This document shows positions 46,495-55,914 of a DNA stretch of 64,000 nt, piece by piece; within the stretch, counting starts at the first letter, position 1; each line of letters starts with the position of its first letter. Made by a program: the position numbers and the translations under genes. The notes beneath the pieces are model-generated. The model was not told the origin of the DNA. It worked only from the letters and a program-made list of their open reading frames with translations, and did no database searches. This stretch comes from an uncultured Saprospiraceae bacterium (GTDB lineage Bacteria > Bacteroidota > Bacteroidia > Chitinophagales > Saprospiraceae): the NCBI GenBank assembly GCA_943788055.1, contig CALSOU010000004.1, positions 186,001-250,000 on the forward strand. Direction: 5' to 3'.

Positions 46495-47619
46495 TTACAC
46501 GACAAAGAAAAGAGCACTTCCCACGAAATCTGCAAACATAAGACCTTCTCTAGATAATGAAATGGTGGATTGTTTCCGGTTAAGAAAGGTCTTAGGTATT
46601 TCTAGTAAGCTGTCATCAAAATGTTCAATGTATTCAGCAAAATTTTGCTTTAATATTTCTAGTGAAATCCCTGAAGATTTACGAATATTGGTCATTACAA
46701 ATTCATTATACTGATCTACTTTTGATAGATTCTCAGTCTCTAAATTTAGCTGCCCTTTGTTGACGCCTTCAAGATATTTTGGCAGATGAGCGATGTTCCA
46801 TGATCTAGATTCTCTATTGTAAGAATGAGCTGAAGGTCCTATTCCAAGATATTTCTTTCCTTCCCAGTATGAGCTATTGTGCTTAGCTGCATATCCAGGA
46901 AGACCGTAATTTGATATTTCATAGTGTTTGTAACCTTTTTTACTCAGAAAATCATGCGCCATGTAAAACTGCTCTTCAGTCTCGGTATCTTTTATTGCTG
47001 GACTTTTACCGTTCTTAATTTGGTAATCAAGCGCAGTTTTTGGTTCAACTGTCAAGGCATAGCATGACACGTGTTTTGGGCGAAATCCCGATAGAATATC
47101 AAGATTTTGCTGCCACTTCTCTCGGCTAGAGATTGGAATCCCTAGAATAAGATCCACACTGTAATGATCATATTGATAGGATTCTACTAGTTCGAGACAA
47201 CGCTTTGCTTCCTCAGAATTATGAGCACGATTCATCCACAGGAGTTCATCTTGATGAAAAGATTGAATTCCTATTGAAAAACGATTTACGTCTGTTTTCT
47301 TTAATTCTTCCAGATACGGCTTAGTGAGATTATCAGGATTCGCTTCAAGTGTTATTTCAAGTTCAGAATCTACTGAGAAGAGATTTTTGACTCCATCAAT
47401 TAACGTTTGAATTTCGGAGGGAGGAAGCATACTCGGAGTACCACCTCCAAAGTAGATTGTCTGAATTGTTTCTCCCGAGAGATAATCTTTACGATATTCA
47501 AGTTCTTTGAGCATCGCTTCGGTTGTCGAATTAAGGAAGCGCTTTGATGTAGTGAAGAAAAAATTACAATAATGGCATGCTTGCTGACAAAAAGGAATGT
47601 GAAAGTATATACCTGCCAT
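46495..47619 (-). CDS. hemW: Radical SAM heme chaperone HemW
   Basis: Heme-binding radical SAM protein, formerly annotated as a second coproporphyrinogen III oxidase. The 374 residues begin AGIYFHIPFCQQACHYCNF: the 4Fe-4S cysteines are 11, 15 and 18, with Phe20 where true HemN has a further cysteine. GGGTPS (about 59-64), the EANPDNLT SAM-contact segment and a HemN C-terminal domain (about 300-370) follow. It would deliver heme to respiratory proteins. Confidence 0.93.
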   Translation of the reverse strand: MAGIYFHIPFCQQACHYCNFFFTTSKRFLNSTTEAMLKELEYRKDYLSGETIQTIYFGGGTPSMLPPSEIQTLIDGVKNLFSVDSELEITLEANPDNLTKPYLEELKKTDVNRFSIGIQSFHQDELLWMNRAHNSEEAKRCLELVESYQYDHYSVDLILGIPISSREKWQQNLDILSGFRPKHVSCYALTVEPKTALDYQIKNGKSPAIKDTETEEQFYMAHDFLSKKGYKHYEISNYGLPGYAAKHNSSYWEGKKYLGIGPSAHSYNRESRSWNIAHLPKYLEGVNKGQLNLETENLSKVDQYNEFVMTNIRKSSGISLEILKQNFAEYIEHFDDSLLEIPKTFLNRKQSTISLSREGLMFADFVGSALFFVV

Positions 47620-47679
47620 AAATCTTTTACGTTTTGTAGTTTTACATCGTTACAACGCTTTATGTACGTAACAAGATTG

Positions 47680-47687
47680 CAAAAATA
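47680..47687 (-). promoter_or_regulatory. Candidate -7 box of hemW
   Basis: Minus-strand TATTTTTG matches TAnnTTTG and lies about 60 bases upstream of the hemW start in the divergent gap with the barrel-protein gene. No TTG is found at the -33 spacing. Confidence 0.35.
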
Positions 47688-47710
47688 CGACATTCTTGAT
47701 CGATAGATTC

Positions 47711-49507
47711 ATGGACACATGCTCTCCCATTGGAAAGCAAATTTTCCTTACTGGGCTTCTGATTTGTCTAGGGTGGGGCTCGTGGGCCCAAACTACTAGT
47801 ATAACATACTTTTCGGATGAAAGTAACACACGGTTTATTGACTCAACTTCAGTAGATTTTCCCGAGGAATTAGATTCTTCAATGGTGGAATTTATGATGA
47901 GACAGAATATACGGGAGTTTCAGAAACAAGGTTTTTTATCAGCAAATCTCGATTCCGTGGTGTTTGAAAGAGACAGTTCTGTGAACGTTCATTTCTACAT
48001 TGGAAATAAACTGGAATACGGAATTTTTGATTGGACTGGCTTGGAAAAGTCTTTTTACAACATACCAACGCTGCGTAATTTTAATCCTAAGCGATTTCCA
48101 ACGAATCCAGCTGATTTTCAAGAAATATCATATTCTATCCTTGGAAAGCTCGAAGACAGTGGATATCCATTAGCACGGATTTATCTTGAAAATAAAAGAT
48201 TGATCAATGATACTATCCATGCAGAGGTAGTGATTGATAAGGGTCAAAAAATTGTTTTTGGAGGATGGATCAACAAAGCAGATTCAGTCATATCACAGAA
48301 TTTCCTTTCAAGGTATTTGGATATTAAGCCTGACATGCCTTTTCAAATGTCAAAGATTAACAGTATACAAGAACAAATAAATCAACTTTCATATGTGCGT
48401 TTAAAGGCTAATCCTGAAATTCAAGTGCGCGGAAGTAAAGCATATTTACACATTCCACTCGCTGAAACTCCAGCCAGTAGATTTGATTTTCTTATCGGTG
48501 TACTCCCAAATGTTGAAAATCCCGAACGTTTTACGATATCAGGTGAAGTAACCGCGGATTTCAAAAATAAATTGAAGAGAGGAGAGGAGTTATATTTTTA
48601 TTTTAGACAATTGAAACCCGAAACACAACGAATTGATTTTCGTGTAGTATATCCCTATTTGCTTAATTTACCTTTTGGAGTACATGGAGATTTTGCACTT
48701 TACCGAAATGGTCGAGAATCGCGAGATTTGAATGCTAAAGGCGGAATTCAATATCGTTCTGGTAAAAATCTAGAAAGTAGATTTTTCGTTGATTTTCAAT
48801 CGTCTAGACTGATAGAAATTGATACACTACAGTTACTGAGCACAGGTGAATTGCCGGCTTCCTTAGATGTTTCTCTTAACAGTATAGGAGCTAGAATCAC
48901 GAGTGACCAGCGCGATTATCGATTTAACCCTAGAAGGGGTTTGCTATTTGAACTTGCAGTCACAGCAGGTATAAAAAGTATTATTCCCAACCTTACAATC
49001 ACTTCTCTGAGTAACGCTGACAATGATTTTGTAGCAGCCTATGATTCGCTTGATCTCCAAGTTTTTCAAACAAGTGCCGAATCTACAATCAATTACTTTT
49101 TACCGTTGGGGCGTTCTTCAACTCTGTTGATCGGTAATAGATCAGGAGTAAAATGGAGCCAGCAACCTATATTTTTCAACGAGTACTATAGAATTGGAGG
49201 TTCAGGAATTCTGAGAGGTTTTGATGAAGAGAGCATTCGAGCTCAATACTTTAGCGTCTTAACAGCGGAATTTCGATACCTTCTAGGATTGAATAGCTAT
49301 TTCTCAACGTTTGTTGATTACGCGGCTGTCTACAATGACTTTAGGGAATCTCAAAAATGGGATTTACCGTTTGGTTTTGGAGTGGGTTTGAGTTTTCAAA
49401 CTTCAGCAGGAATTTTTGCACTCAATGTAGCCTTAGGTCGCCAACTTCAAAACCCACTAGATTTTCGGAATGCGAAGACCCATTTTGGTTTTGTAAGTTT
49501 GTTTTAG
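47711..49507 (+). CDS. BamA/TamA-like outer-membrane barrel protein
   Basis: A 598-residue protein. ATG 47711 is preferred because it leads directly into a signal peptide (IFLTGLLICLGWGSWAQ); the open frame reaches a TTG at 47696. POTRA-like segments occupy about residues 60-240. The C-terminal half is a beta-barrel with the Omp85 landmarks GNRSGVKWSQQPIFFNEYYRIGGSGILRGFDEESI and a final FGFVSLF strand. It is probably an outer-membrane insertion or translocation protein of the Omp85 superfamily, smaller than BamA (about 800). Confidence 0.82.
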   Translation: MDTCSPIGKQIFLTGLLICLGWGSWAQTTSITYFSDESNTRFIDSTSVDFPEELDSSMVEFMMRQNIREFQKQGFLSANLDSVVFERDSSVNVHFYIGNKLEYGIFDWTGLEKSFYNIPTLRNFNPKRFPTNPADFQEISYSILGKLEDSGYPLARIYLENKRLINDTIHAEVVIDKGQKIVFGGWINKADSVISQNFLSRYLDIKPDMPFQMSKINSIQEQINQLSYVRLKANPEIQVRGSKAYLHIPLAETPASRFDFLIGVLPNVENPERFTISGEVTADFKNKLKRGEELYFYFRQLKPETQRIDFRVVYPYLLNLPFGVHGDFALYRNGRESRDLNAKGGIQYRSGKNLESRFFVDFQSSRLIEIDTLQLLSTGELPASLDVSLNSIGARITSDQRDYRFNPRRGLLFELAVTAGIKSIIPNLTITSLSNADNDFVAAYDSLDLQVFQTSAESTINYFLPLGRSSTLLIGNRSGVKWSQQPIFFNEYYRIGGSGILRGFDEESIRAQYFSVLTAEFRYLLGLNSYFSTFVDYAAVYNDFRESQKWDLPFGFGVGLSFQTSAGIFALNVALGRQLQNPLDFRNAKTHFGFVSLF

Positions 49508-49527
49508 GTATACTGATAGTATTTTTG
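49499..49527 (+). promoter_or_regulatory. Candidate promoter of the TspO-like gene
   Basis: A TTG at 49499-49501 is followed after 18 bases by TATTTTTG at 49520-49527. Spacing is one base short of the usual 19, and the TTG overlaps the end of the preceding gene. Confidence 0.35.
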
Positions 49528-49594
49528 AAATCAGAATACTTATATTAGTCATCATCAAATTTTTGACGATTAACCTCTAACAGAAATTTTTTTT

Positions 49595-50356
49595 ATGAAA
49601 AAACAGCTCGTTATAATCAATACAATCATAACAATTATCATCGTGATTTGGAATGGAATTGCCGGATCGCGTGGGGTAAACGGTAAGACTGTTGGTGAAC
49701 TGAGTGACGAGTATAATAATCTTATAACCCCAGACGGCTATGCATTTTCTATTTGGGGGATTATTTTTATTGCCTTGCTCTTATTTTGCGGATATCAAGT
49801 AAAGAAGGTATTTCTTGATCAGAGAGAAGATGAGTTTGTTCTCCATATGGGTTATTGGTACTCATTGGCCAATGTAATGAATGGGCTTTGGTTGGTTTTC
49901 TGGCTCAATGAATATATCGGATTGTCCGTAGTTGTAATGACTATTCTATTAATCAGCTTACTGATGGTTGTAATTCGATTGGGGATATTTGACAAAGATA
50001 AGTCAATGGGTCATAAAGCATTTGTTCATTGGCCAATTGGAATATACACAGGATGGATTTCGATTGCTATTATAGCAAATGTCGCCTCGTATCTAACCAA
50101 AATTGATTTCGCTTTTTTAATGTCAGAGGAATATTGGGCCATTTCTTTGATCGTAATTGCAACATTGATAAACCTTTACATGGTCTTAAAGCGTGGTGTT
50201 ATATCTTATGGCCTTGTTGGTATTTGGGCACTTGTTGCGATTTCTGTAAGACATAATAGTGGTATGGATTCGCTCTATTATACATCCTTGATTACCGCCG
50301 GGATTATAGGACTGGCTATTTTGCTTAAATTCGTTAGATCGATGCGTGCAGCCTGA
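49595..50356 (+). CDS. TspO/MBR-like tryptophan-rich membrane protein
   Basis: A 253-residue inner-membrane protein with about seven hydrophobic helices. TPDGYAFSIWGIIFIALLLF (about residues 46-65) resembles the TspO motif with the conserved PxxxFxxxW spacing region. It is longer than bacterial TspO (about 155 residues, five helices), so it belongs to a TspO-related, larger subgroup. Ligand is unknown. It is convergent with the methyltransferase gene, 2 bases apart. Confidence 0.72.
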   Translation: MKKQLVIINTIITIIIVIWNGIAGSRGVNGKTVGELSDEYNNLITPDGYAFSIWGIIFIALLLFCGYQVKKVFLDQREDEFVLHMGYWYSLANVMNGLWLVFWLNEYIGLSVVVMTILLISLLMVVIRLGIFDKDKSMGHKAFVHWPIGIYTGWISIAIIANVASYLTKIDFAFLMSEEYWAISLIVIATLINLYMVLKRGVISYGLVGIWALVAISVRHNSGMDSLYYTSLITAGIIGLAILLKFVRSMRAA

Positions 50357-50358
50357 AG

Positions 50359-51549
50359 TTAGGCTTCGAAAGTTGGTACTAATTTCGTCCAAATCAACTT
50401 TTTCTTACCAAGATTCTTACAAGCTAAAAGGTAGTCATTTCCTGCAGCAATGAGCTTGAATCTATTTCGTATTTGCTCGGATGAAAGGGGGTGATTTCTC
50501 GAAATAACATGCGCTTTGTTTGATAAAAAAACTGAGCTAAATGCTTTTTGCTTCATAGGAAGTTCCTTTTCTACCTCGAAAATCCTACCAGGATAGTTTG
50601 CAATAAGTTCGTCAGAAGTATAAAAGTGCGTAAATGCATCTAGTTTTTCCAATTCATAATACATACCTACATGATTTTGCAGTTGTAGTTTTAGAATTGC
50701 TTTATTTGGTTCGTAAATGTACTTTTTGAACTTTGAATTTGGGCAAGTAATATCTGGCTTTTCTTCGCTCTCGAAGTATTGTTCACGCATTGATGAATCC
50801 AATAGGTTGATGGCAATTCGACGTCTTTGCTCTTTCTCTTTAGAAAGAATGACCAATAACTCCTTAACTTCATTTTTGTAAGAAATAGCGACAGTAGTTT
50901 TGACGTCGGGTAGTTGCTCGATCACAGCTTGCACGTCGAGCATCGGAGCTAGCTTAATTATGATTTTTGTGGATGTTTCAAAAAGCTTTTCATATATCGA
51001 TACTACATTTGGACTGAAGTCCTCCAAGAAAAATGCTCTGCTATTTTTGTCAGACTTAGTGTTTTTCCTTCTCGCAGGATCCAAATAAATGATATCATAA
51101 TTCAATTCCTTTTTGAGGAAATCAATACTATTTCCAACAACTATTTCGATATTCTCTTGACCAAGATGCTTAAAGTTATGTTGGTTAATAGACGCTAGAT
51201 TCGATTGCTGTTCAACAAGTGTATACTTATCTACTTTTTTTGAAATATAATAGGCATCTACACCGATACCACCTGTCATATCAAGAACCGTTCTACCATC
51301 AAAAAATAATGCTTTTCGTTGGGCGGTAAATTGGGAGGAACATTGTTCCATTGACAGATATGGAGGGTATATTATTTGTTTATTCTTAGCCCATTCTGGC
51401 AATTTTTCTCTTGCCTTTCGTCGCCCTTTTATCTGGTTAATTAAAAAGTCAACATCTACTTCTTCAGGAAATGACTGTAACGCTAGGGCATCCAAGTCAG
51501 AGTGATAATGCAACTTAACTAACTTTTTCACCAAAGGATCGATCTCCAC
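50359..51549 (-). CDS. Class I SAM-dependent methyltransferase with THUMP-like domain
   Basis: A 396-residue protein. After a helical N-terminal region (1-85), the Rossmann SAM site is VLDMTGGIGVDAYYISKK (about residues 88-105), followed by LVEQQSNLA and YDIIYLDPARR, the DPAR catalytic-site variant. The C-terminal ~130 residues match the ferredoxin-like and THUMP-like parts of the PG_1098 family. An RNA-modifying role is likely but unproven. It lies 7 bases downstream of rmlA on the same strand. Confidence 0.82.
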   Translation of the reverse strand: MEIDPLVKKLVKLHYHSDLDALALQSFPEEVDVDFLINQIKGRRKAREKLPEWAKNKQIIYPPYLSMEQCSSQFTAQRKALFFDGRTVLDMTGGIGVDAYYISKKVDKYTLVEQQSNLASINQHNFKHLGQENIEIVVGNSIDFLKKELNYDIIYLDPARRKNTKSDKNSRAFFLEDFSPNVVSIYEKLFETSTKIIIKLAPMLDVQAVIEQLPDVKTTVAISYKNEVKELLVILSKEKEQRRRIAINLLDSSMREQYFESEEKPDITCPNSKFKKYIYEPNKAILKLQLQNHVGMYYELEKLDAFTHFYTSDELIANYPGRIFEVEKELPMKQKAFSSVFLSNKAHVISRNHPLSSEQIRNRFKLIAAGNDYLLACKNLGKKKLIWTKLVPTFEA

Positions 51550-51556
51550 AATACTC

Positions 51557-52417
51557 TTACTTCAAAAGATTCAATAGATATTCCCCGTAACCACTCTTGA
51601 TGTATTTATGACCTAGCTTTACCAACTGTTCGTCATCGATAAAACCTTCTTGCCAAGCAATTTCTTCTATACAGCCTATTTTGAGGCCTTGTCGTTCTTC
51701 AATAACCTCGATAAACTGTCCAGCCTGCATGAGTGATCTATGAGTTCCCGTATCAAGCCATGCTACCCCTCGCTCTAAAACACCTACTTGCAGCTTCCCC
51801 ATCTCAAGGTAGATCTTGTTGACATCTGTAATCTCATATTCTCCTCTAGCACTTGGCTTTAGGTTTTTCGCAATATCTACAACAGAATTATCGTAAAAAT
51901 ATAGACCAGGCACAGCGTAATCAGACTTCGGTTCTGTTGGTTTTTCTTCTATTGAAATGGCTTTAAAATTCTCATCAAATTCAACGACCCCATAGCGCTC
52001 TGGATCACTTACTCGATAGGCAAAAACGACTCCTCCATCAGGATCACTGCTTGCTTTAAGTAGTTTCTGCATACCACTTCCGTAGAAAATATTATCTCCT
52101 AGGATTAGACTTGCAGGATCATTGCCGATAAACGATTCACCTAAAACGAACGCTTGAGCTAGCCCGTTCGGATTATGCTGCGGTACATAAGAGAAATTAC
52201 ATCCGATATCTGATCCGTCACCGAGCAGCTTCTCGAAATTTGGTAAGTCTTGAGGAGTTGAAATGATAAGAATATCTCTTATTCCAGCACTCATTAGCGT
52301 CGAAAGTGGATAGTAAATCATTGGCTTATCATAGACTGGCATAAGTTGTTTACTAACAGCCATAGTCAGCGGATATAGACGAGTCCCTAGCCCTCCGGCA
52401 AGAATAATTCCTTTCAT
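51557..52417 (-). CDS. rmlA: Glucose-1-phosphate thymidylyltransferase
   Basis: Makes dTDP-glucose from dTTP and glucose-1-phosphate, the first step to dTDP-rhamnose. The 286 residues have the nucleotide-binding [35 protein letters not shown] (about 8-42), [10 protein letters not shown] (about 106-115), [20 protein letters not shown] and AWLDTGTH. Other rml genes are not in the window. It heads a two-gene unit with the methyltransferase. Confidence 0.95.
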   Translation of the reverse strand: MKGIILAGGLGTRLYPLTMAVSKQLMPVYDKPMIYYPLSTLMSAGIRDILIISTPQDLPNFEKLLGDGSDIGCNFSYVPQHNPNGLAQAFVLGESFIGNDPASLILGDNIFYGSGMQKLLKASSDPDGGVVFAYRVSDPERYGVVEFDENFKAISIEEKPTEPKSDYAVPGLYFYDNSVVDIAKNLKPSARGEYEITDVNKIYLEMGKLQVGVLERGVAWLDTGTHRSLMQAGQFIEVIEERQGLKIGCIEEIAWQEGFIDDEQLVKLGHKYIKSGYGEYLLNLLK

Positions 52418-52576
52418 TGTTTTCGTTTAATTCATGTTTGATCTAGCTCAACAATTCCTTTTTGGATAGTCAAGCAATTTTTTAAGTTCTTATTTATAAC
52501 GGATTATCTGCAATAAATATGCCATCCTCTACCTTTGCTTTTCGCGAAAGACGCAAAATAATCGTGTTATAGTCCA

Positions 52577-52584
52577 TATATTTG
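52577..52584 (+). promoter_or_regulatory. Candidate -7 box of pheT
   Basis: TATATTTG matches TAnnTTTG exactly and lies 48 bases before the pheT start. No TTG occurs at the expected -33 spacing. Confidence 0.45.
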
Positions 52585-52632
52585 CCGCTTTTATCAAATT
52601 AATCAGGCCGAGCCTGAAGATAATATGAAAAT

Positions 52633-55059
52633 ATGAAAGTTTCATTAAACTGGCTAAAGGACTATATTGATCTCAATGCTTCAAAAGACGAGATCGAAGA
52701 AATGCTCACAGCAATTGGTCTTGAAGTTGAAGGAATGGAAGAGACCAAAACTGGACCGGATCTAACAGGAGTACTAGTAGGAGAGGTTCTTACTTGTGAA
52801 CAACACCCTAATGCTGATAGGTTAAAAGTGACAACCGTTAATGTTGGTATTGAAAATCCACTCAACATTGTATGTGGTGCACCTAATGTGGCTCAAGGCC
52901 AAAAGGTACTGGTAGCAACAATAGGCACAATTCTTCCCACAGAAGACGATTCGGTTTTCAAAATAAAGAAAGGTAAAATCAGAGGGCAGGTATCTGAAGG
53001 TATGATATGCGCTGAAGATGAACTTGGAATCGGTGTCAACCATGATGGAATTATGGTCCTTCCAGATGAGACAGAAATAGGAATAACTGCAGAAGACTAT
53101 CTTAATTTTGAAACGGATGTAATCTATGATATCGGATTGACTCCCAATAGATCAGACGCCACTTCTCACTTAGGTGTTGCACAAGATTTATTGGCATATA
53201 TAAAGGTCAATTTGGGTCAAGCCCTAAAATTACGTAAACCAGATACTAGCAATTTCGTTGCAGGAGAAGGTCAACCAATTGAAATTGAAGTAAGAGATAC
53301 AAAAGCTTGTCCTAGATATTCCGGAATTCTTCTGGAGAATATCAAGATACAAGCTTCACCCGAGTGGATGCAGAATCGCTTACGTTCAATTGGTGTAAGG
53401 CCGATATCGAATATTGTTGATATTACAAATTACATACTTCATGAATTGGGGCAACCACTGCATGCTTTTGACGCCGACAAAATTGCTGGCAACAAAATCG
53501 TAGTTACGCAATTACCACAAGACAGCTCCTTTACTACACTAGATGAGAAAGAAAGAAAACTTCACGCAGAGGACTTAATGATCTGTGACGGCAATGAGCA
53601 GGGTATGTGCATTGCTGGTGTTTTTGGAGGAATGCAATCCGGAGTTACAGATTCAACAAGTAGAATTTTTCTAGAAAGTGGGCATTTTGAGGCTTCAAGC
53701 CTTCGAAGAACAAGTTTTAGACACTTGTTACGTACCGATGCTGCAATGGTATTCGAAAAAGGAAGTGATCCCAATGTTACAGTTTACGCACTTGAAAGAG
53801 CCGTCCAACTGATGCAGGAATATGCTGAAGCAACTGTTGCATCAGAGTTGATGGACGTTTATCCAGCGCCGATTACTGAAGCTGAAGTTACTTTGACTTT
53901 TGAGAAAGTCCGAAAACTTATTGGAGGTACAATTTCTGACGATGAGATTAGAAATATACTAGCTGCACTAGAAATGAAATTGAAAGCGGATGATGGAGTA
54001 AGTTTTACAGTTGCAGTTCCAACAAATAAAGCCGATGTGACGAGGGATGTCGACGTAATTGAGGAGATACTGAGAATCTACGGCTTCAATCAAGTTGAGT
54101 TACCTGGTTATATACACAGCGCAATTCAAGTTAGTTCAGGAGTGAACAGCTTCCGAGTCAAGAATGATATCGCAAATTTGCTGACAGGTGCTGGTTTCAG
54201 TGAAATGATGGGACTTTCGTTAGTTGATCAGAGTCTTTTTGAATCTCTCGACGATAAGGTTACTATCAATAATACAAGTAATGTTACTCTGAATGTGATG
54301 CGACCCTCAATGGCTTATACTGCCCTTGAGACGGTAATCAACAATCAGAATAGACAACAACTAAATTTAAGGTTGTTTGAAAATGGACGTTCTTTCGCCA
54401 AAAATGGAGATGATTTTAAAGAGACAGATCACTTGAGTCTCACTATGGTAGGAGATCAGCTTGAGGAAAGCTGGATGAATGATGAGAAGCGCAGTCTAAG
54501 TTTCTATGATCTAAAAGCTTACGTAGAAATGATTCTTACGAAATTGGGAATGAATAGTTACCAGGTTTTAGAGTTATCGAATACGGATGATGTGTTTAAC
54601 TACGGTTTGTCTTATCACAGAGGTCCCCAAGTTCTGGTCGATTTTGGAGTATTGTCAGACAATCTAAAAAAGAAATATGGGGTAAAACGCGATGTTTTCC
54701 ATGCTATTTTTAATTGGGATGTTATCTTGCGCTTCATGAAGAAAACGTCTATTTCTGTGAAGGAAATTACGAGATTTCCTGTGGTTAGGAGAGATCTTGC
54801 TCTTGTAGTTGATACTAAAGTAAAGTTTAGTGAAATCACTGCAATAGCTTTTAAAACCGATAAGAAACTTTTGAAGGATGTAAGTTTGTTTGATGTTTAT
54901 GTTAACAAGGATCAACTAGGCGAGGGAAAGAAATCCTATGCAGTTAGTTATTCATTTGAAAATCTTGAAAGAACCCTGAAAGATAAAGAGGTGAATAAGA
55001 TCATGGATCAATTGATTCGTAAATATGAAACTCAGCTAGGAGCTATGATAAGAAAGTAG
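52633..55059 (+). CDS. pheT: Phenylalanine-tRNA ligase beta subunit
   Basis: Beta chain of the heterotetrameric PheRS, which binds tRNA and edits Tyr-tRNA. The 808 residues show an N-terminal EMAP-like tRNA-binding domain (about 40-155, with VGEVLTCEQHPNADRLKVTTV and GAPNV), the B3/B4 editing domain (NYILHELGQPLHAFDADKI), B5 and core domains (PTNKADVTRDVDVIEEILRIYGFN) and a C-terminal anticodon-binding FDX-ACB domain (about 715-808, ITRFPVVRRDLALVV). pheS is not in the window. Confidence 0.97.
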   Translation: MKVSLNWLKDYIDLNASKDEIEEMLTAIGLEVEGMEETKTGPDLTGVLVGEVLTCEQHPNADRLKVTTVNVGIENPLNIVCGAPNVAQGQKVLVATIGTILPTEDDSVFKIKKGKIRGQVSEGMICAEDELGIGVNHDGIMVLPDETEIGITAEDYLNFETDVIYDIGLTPNRSDATSHLGVAQDLLAYIKVNLGQALKLRKPDTSNFVAGEGQPIEIEVRDTKACPRYSGILLENIKIQASPEWMQNRLRSIGVRPISNIVDITNYILHELGQPLHAFDADKIAGNKIVVTQLPQDSSFTTLDEKERKLHAEDLMICDGNEQGMCIAGVFGGMQSGVTDSTSRIFLESGHFEASSLRRTSFRHLLRTDAAMVFEKGSDPNVTVYALERAVQLMQEYAEATVASELMDVYPAPITEAEVTLTFEKVRKLIGGTISDDEIRNILAALEMKLKADDGVSFTVAVPTNKADVTRDVDVIEEILRIYGFNQVELPGYIHSAIQVSSGVNSFRVKNDIANLLTGAGFSEMMGLSLVDQSLFESLDDKVTINNTSNVTLNVMRPSMAYTALETVINNQNRQQLNLRLFENGRSFAKNGDDFKETDHLSLTMVGDQLEESWMNDEKRSLSFYDLKAYVEMILTKLGMNSYQVLELSNTDDVFNYGLSYHRGPQVLVDFGVLSDNLKKKYGVKRDVFHAIFNWDVILRFMKKTSISVKEITRFPVVRRDLALVVDTKVKFSEITAIAFKTDKKLLKDVSLFDVYVNKDQLGEGKKSYAVSYSFENLERTLKDKEVNKIMDQLIRKYETQLGAMIRK

Positions 55060-55198
55060 GTGTATAATTGAGATAAGGCGAGTTCTTTGATTTAATTTCA
55101 ATAGTCCTATTAATCCGAGCTATATATATATAGAAAAACACTTATATTACGAGCTGTCTATATAAGCGATATTCTGAAATAAACGTATATTTACTTTC

Positions 55199-55495
55199 AT
55201 GTTGAGTTACGAAGACAGAATATCAGCCATTGTCAAGCAGATACAAAGCTTAAAGGATGCAAACAAGCAGCTCGAAAGAGAGCGAGACTTATTGGAAAAC
55301 CAAGTGACTGAATTAAAAACACAACAGCTAGCCTTTAAAAAGGAAAGAAAGGCTTTTGAAGAAGAACAAAGAGAAGAACAAAAACGAAAAGTAGGAGAGG
55401 AGGAGATGTCTATGTCAAGTGTGGAATTGAAACAAGAGATTAACAGACATATTGAGAGTATAGATGAATGTTTGGATTTGTTGAAAACAATATAA
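55199..55495 (+). CDS. Small coiled-coil protein upstream of zapA
   Basis: A 98-residue, highly charged helical protein (about residues 8-65 form a continuous coiled coil, IVKQIQSLKDANKQLERERD ... LKKERK-like heptads). No enzymatic motif is seen. Its gene ends 4 bases before zapA, so they are co-transcribed. By position and shape it may act as a ZapB-like partner in Z-ring organisation; that is inference. Confidence 0.7.
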   Translation: MLSYEDRISAIVKQIQSLKDANKQLERERDLLENQVTELKTQQLAFKKERKAFEEEQREEQKRKVGEEEMSMSSVELKQEINRHIESIDECLDLLKTI

Positions 55496-55499
55496 AGAA

Positions 55500-55784
55500 A
55501 TGGAAGAATCTCCCACTGCAAAAGCGATAATTACCATAGTTGGTATAGAGTTTCCGCTGATGCTTAACGAAGTGGAAATGGGTAGACTTCATTTGATAGA
55601 AGAAGAGATCAACAAAAAGGTAATACAGTACCAATCGCAATATGAGCATATTAGTCTCAAAGATGCGATTACACTAGTATTAATATCCTATGCCTTTGAA
55701 CTAAAGGGATCGAAAGCTAATCAGTCCTCTGAAAAGCTAGACCAAGCATTAAATCAACTTGAATCAATACTCCTGGTCAACTAA
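55500..55784 (+). CDS. zapA: Cell division protein ZapA
   Basis: Binds and bundles FtsZ. The 94 residues have the ZapA layout: an N-terminal beta part (ITIVGIEFPLMLNEVEMGRLHLIEEEINKKV) and a C-terminal helix for dimerisation (LISYAFELKGSK ... LDQALNQLESIL). It lies between a small coiled-coil gene and rny, an arrangement found across Bacteroidota. Confidence 0.82.
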   Translation: MEESPTAKAIITIVGIEFPLMLNEVEMGRLHLIEEEINKKVIQYQSQYEHISLKDAITLVLISYAFELKGSKANQSSEKLDQALNQLESILLVN

Positions 55785-55914
55785 TTTTTCGTGTGTTTTT
55801 ATTTTGTTTTAACTTGCTAAGTCCAAGATTGGATGAAGCAAATGCCTCATGGGGGGGCGAATACAACATATGTGTTGTATCATTTTTACATTGACATATA
55901 AATAACAAAAGAGC
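55785..55914. other. 130-base gap between zapA and rny with hairpin and G run
   Basis: The gap contains a run of seven G (about 55851-55857) directly before ATACAACA/TGTTGTAT, an 8-bp stem with a TATG loop at 55861-55880. In many bacteria the gene after zapA is the 6S RNA gene, so a small RNA or a leader of rny is worth considering; no 6S core is recognisable by eye. Confidence 0.3.
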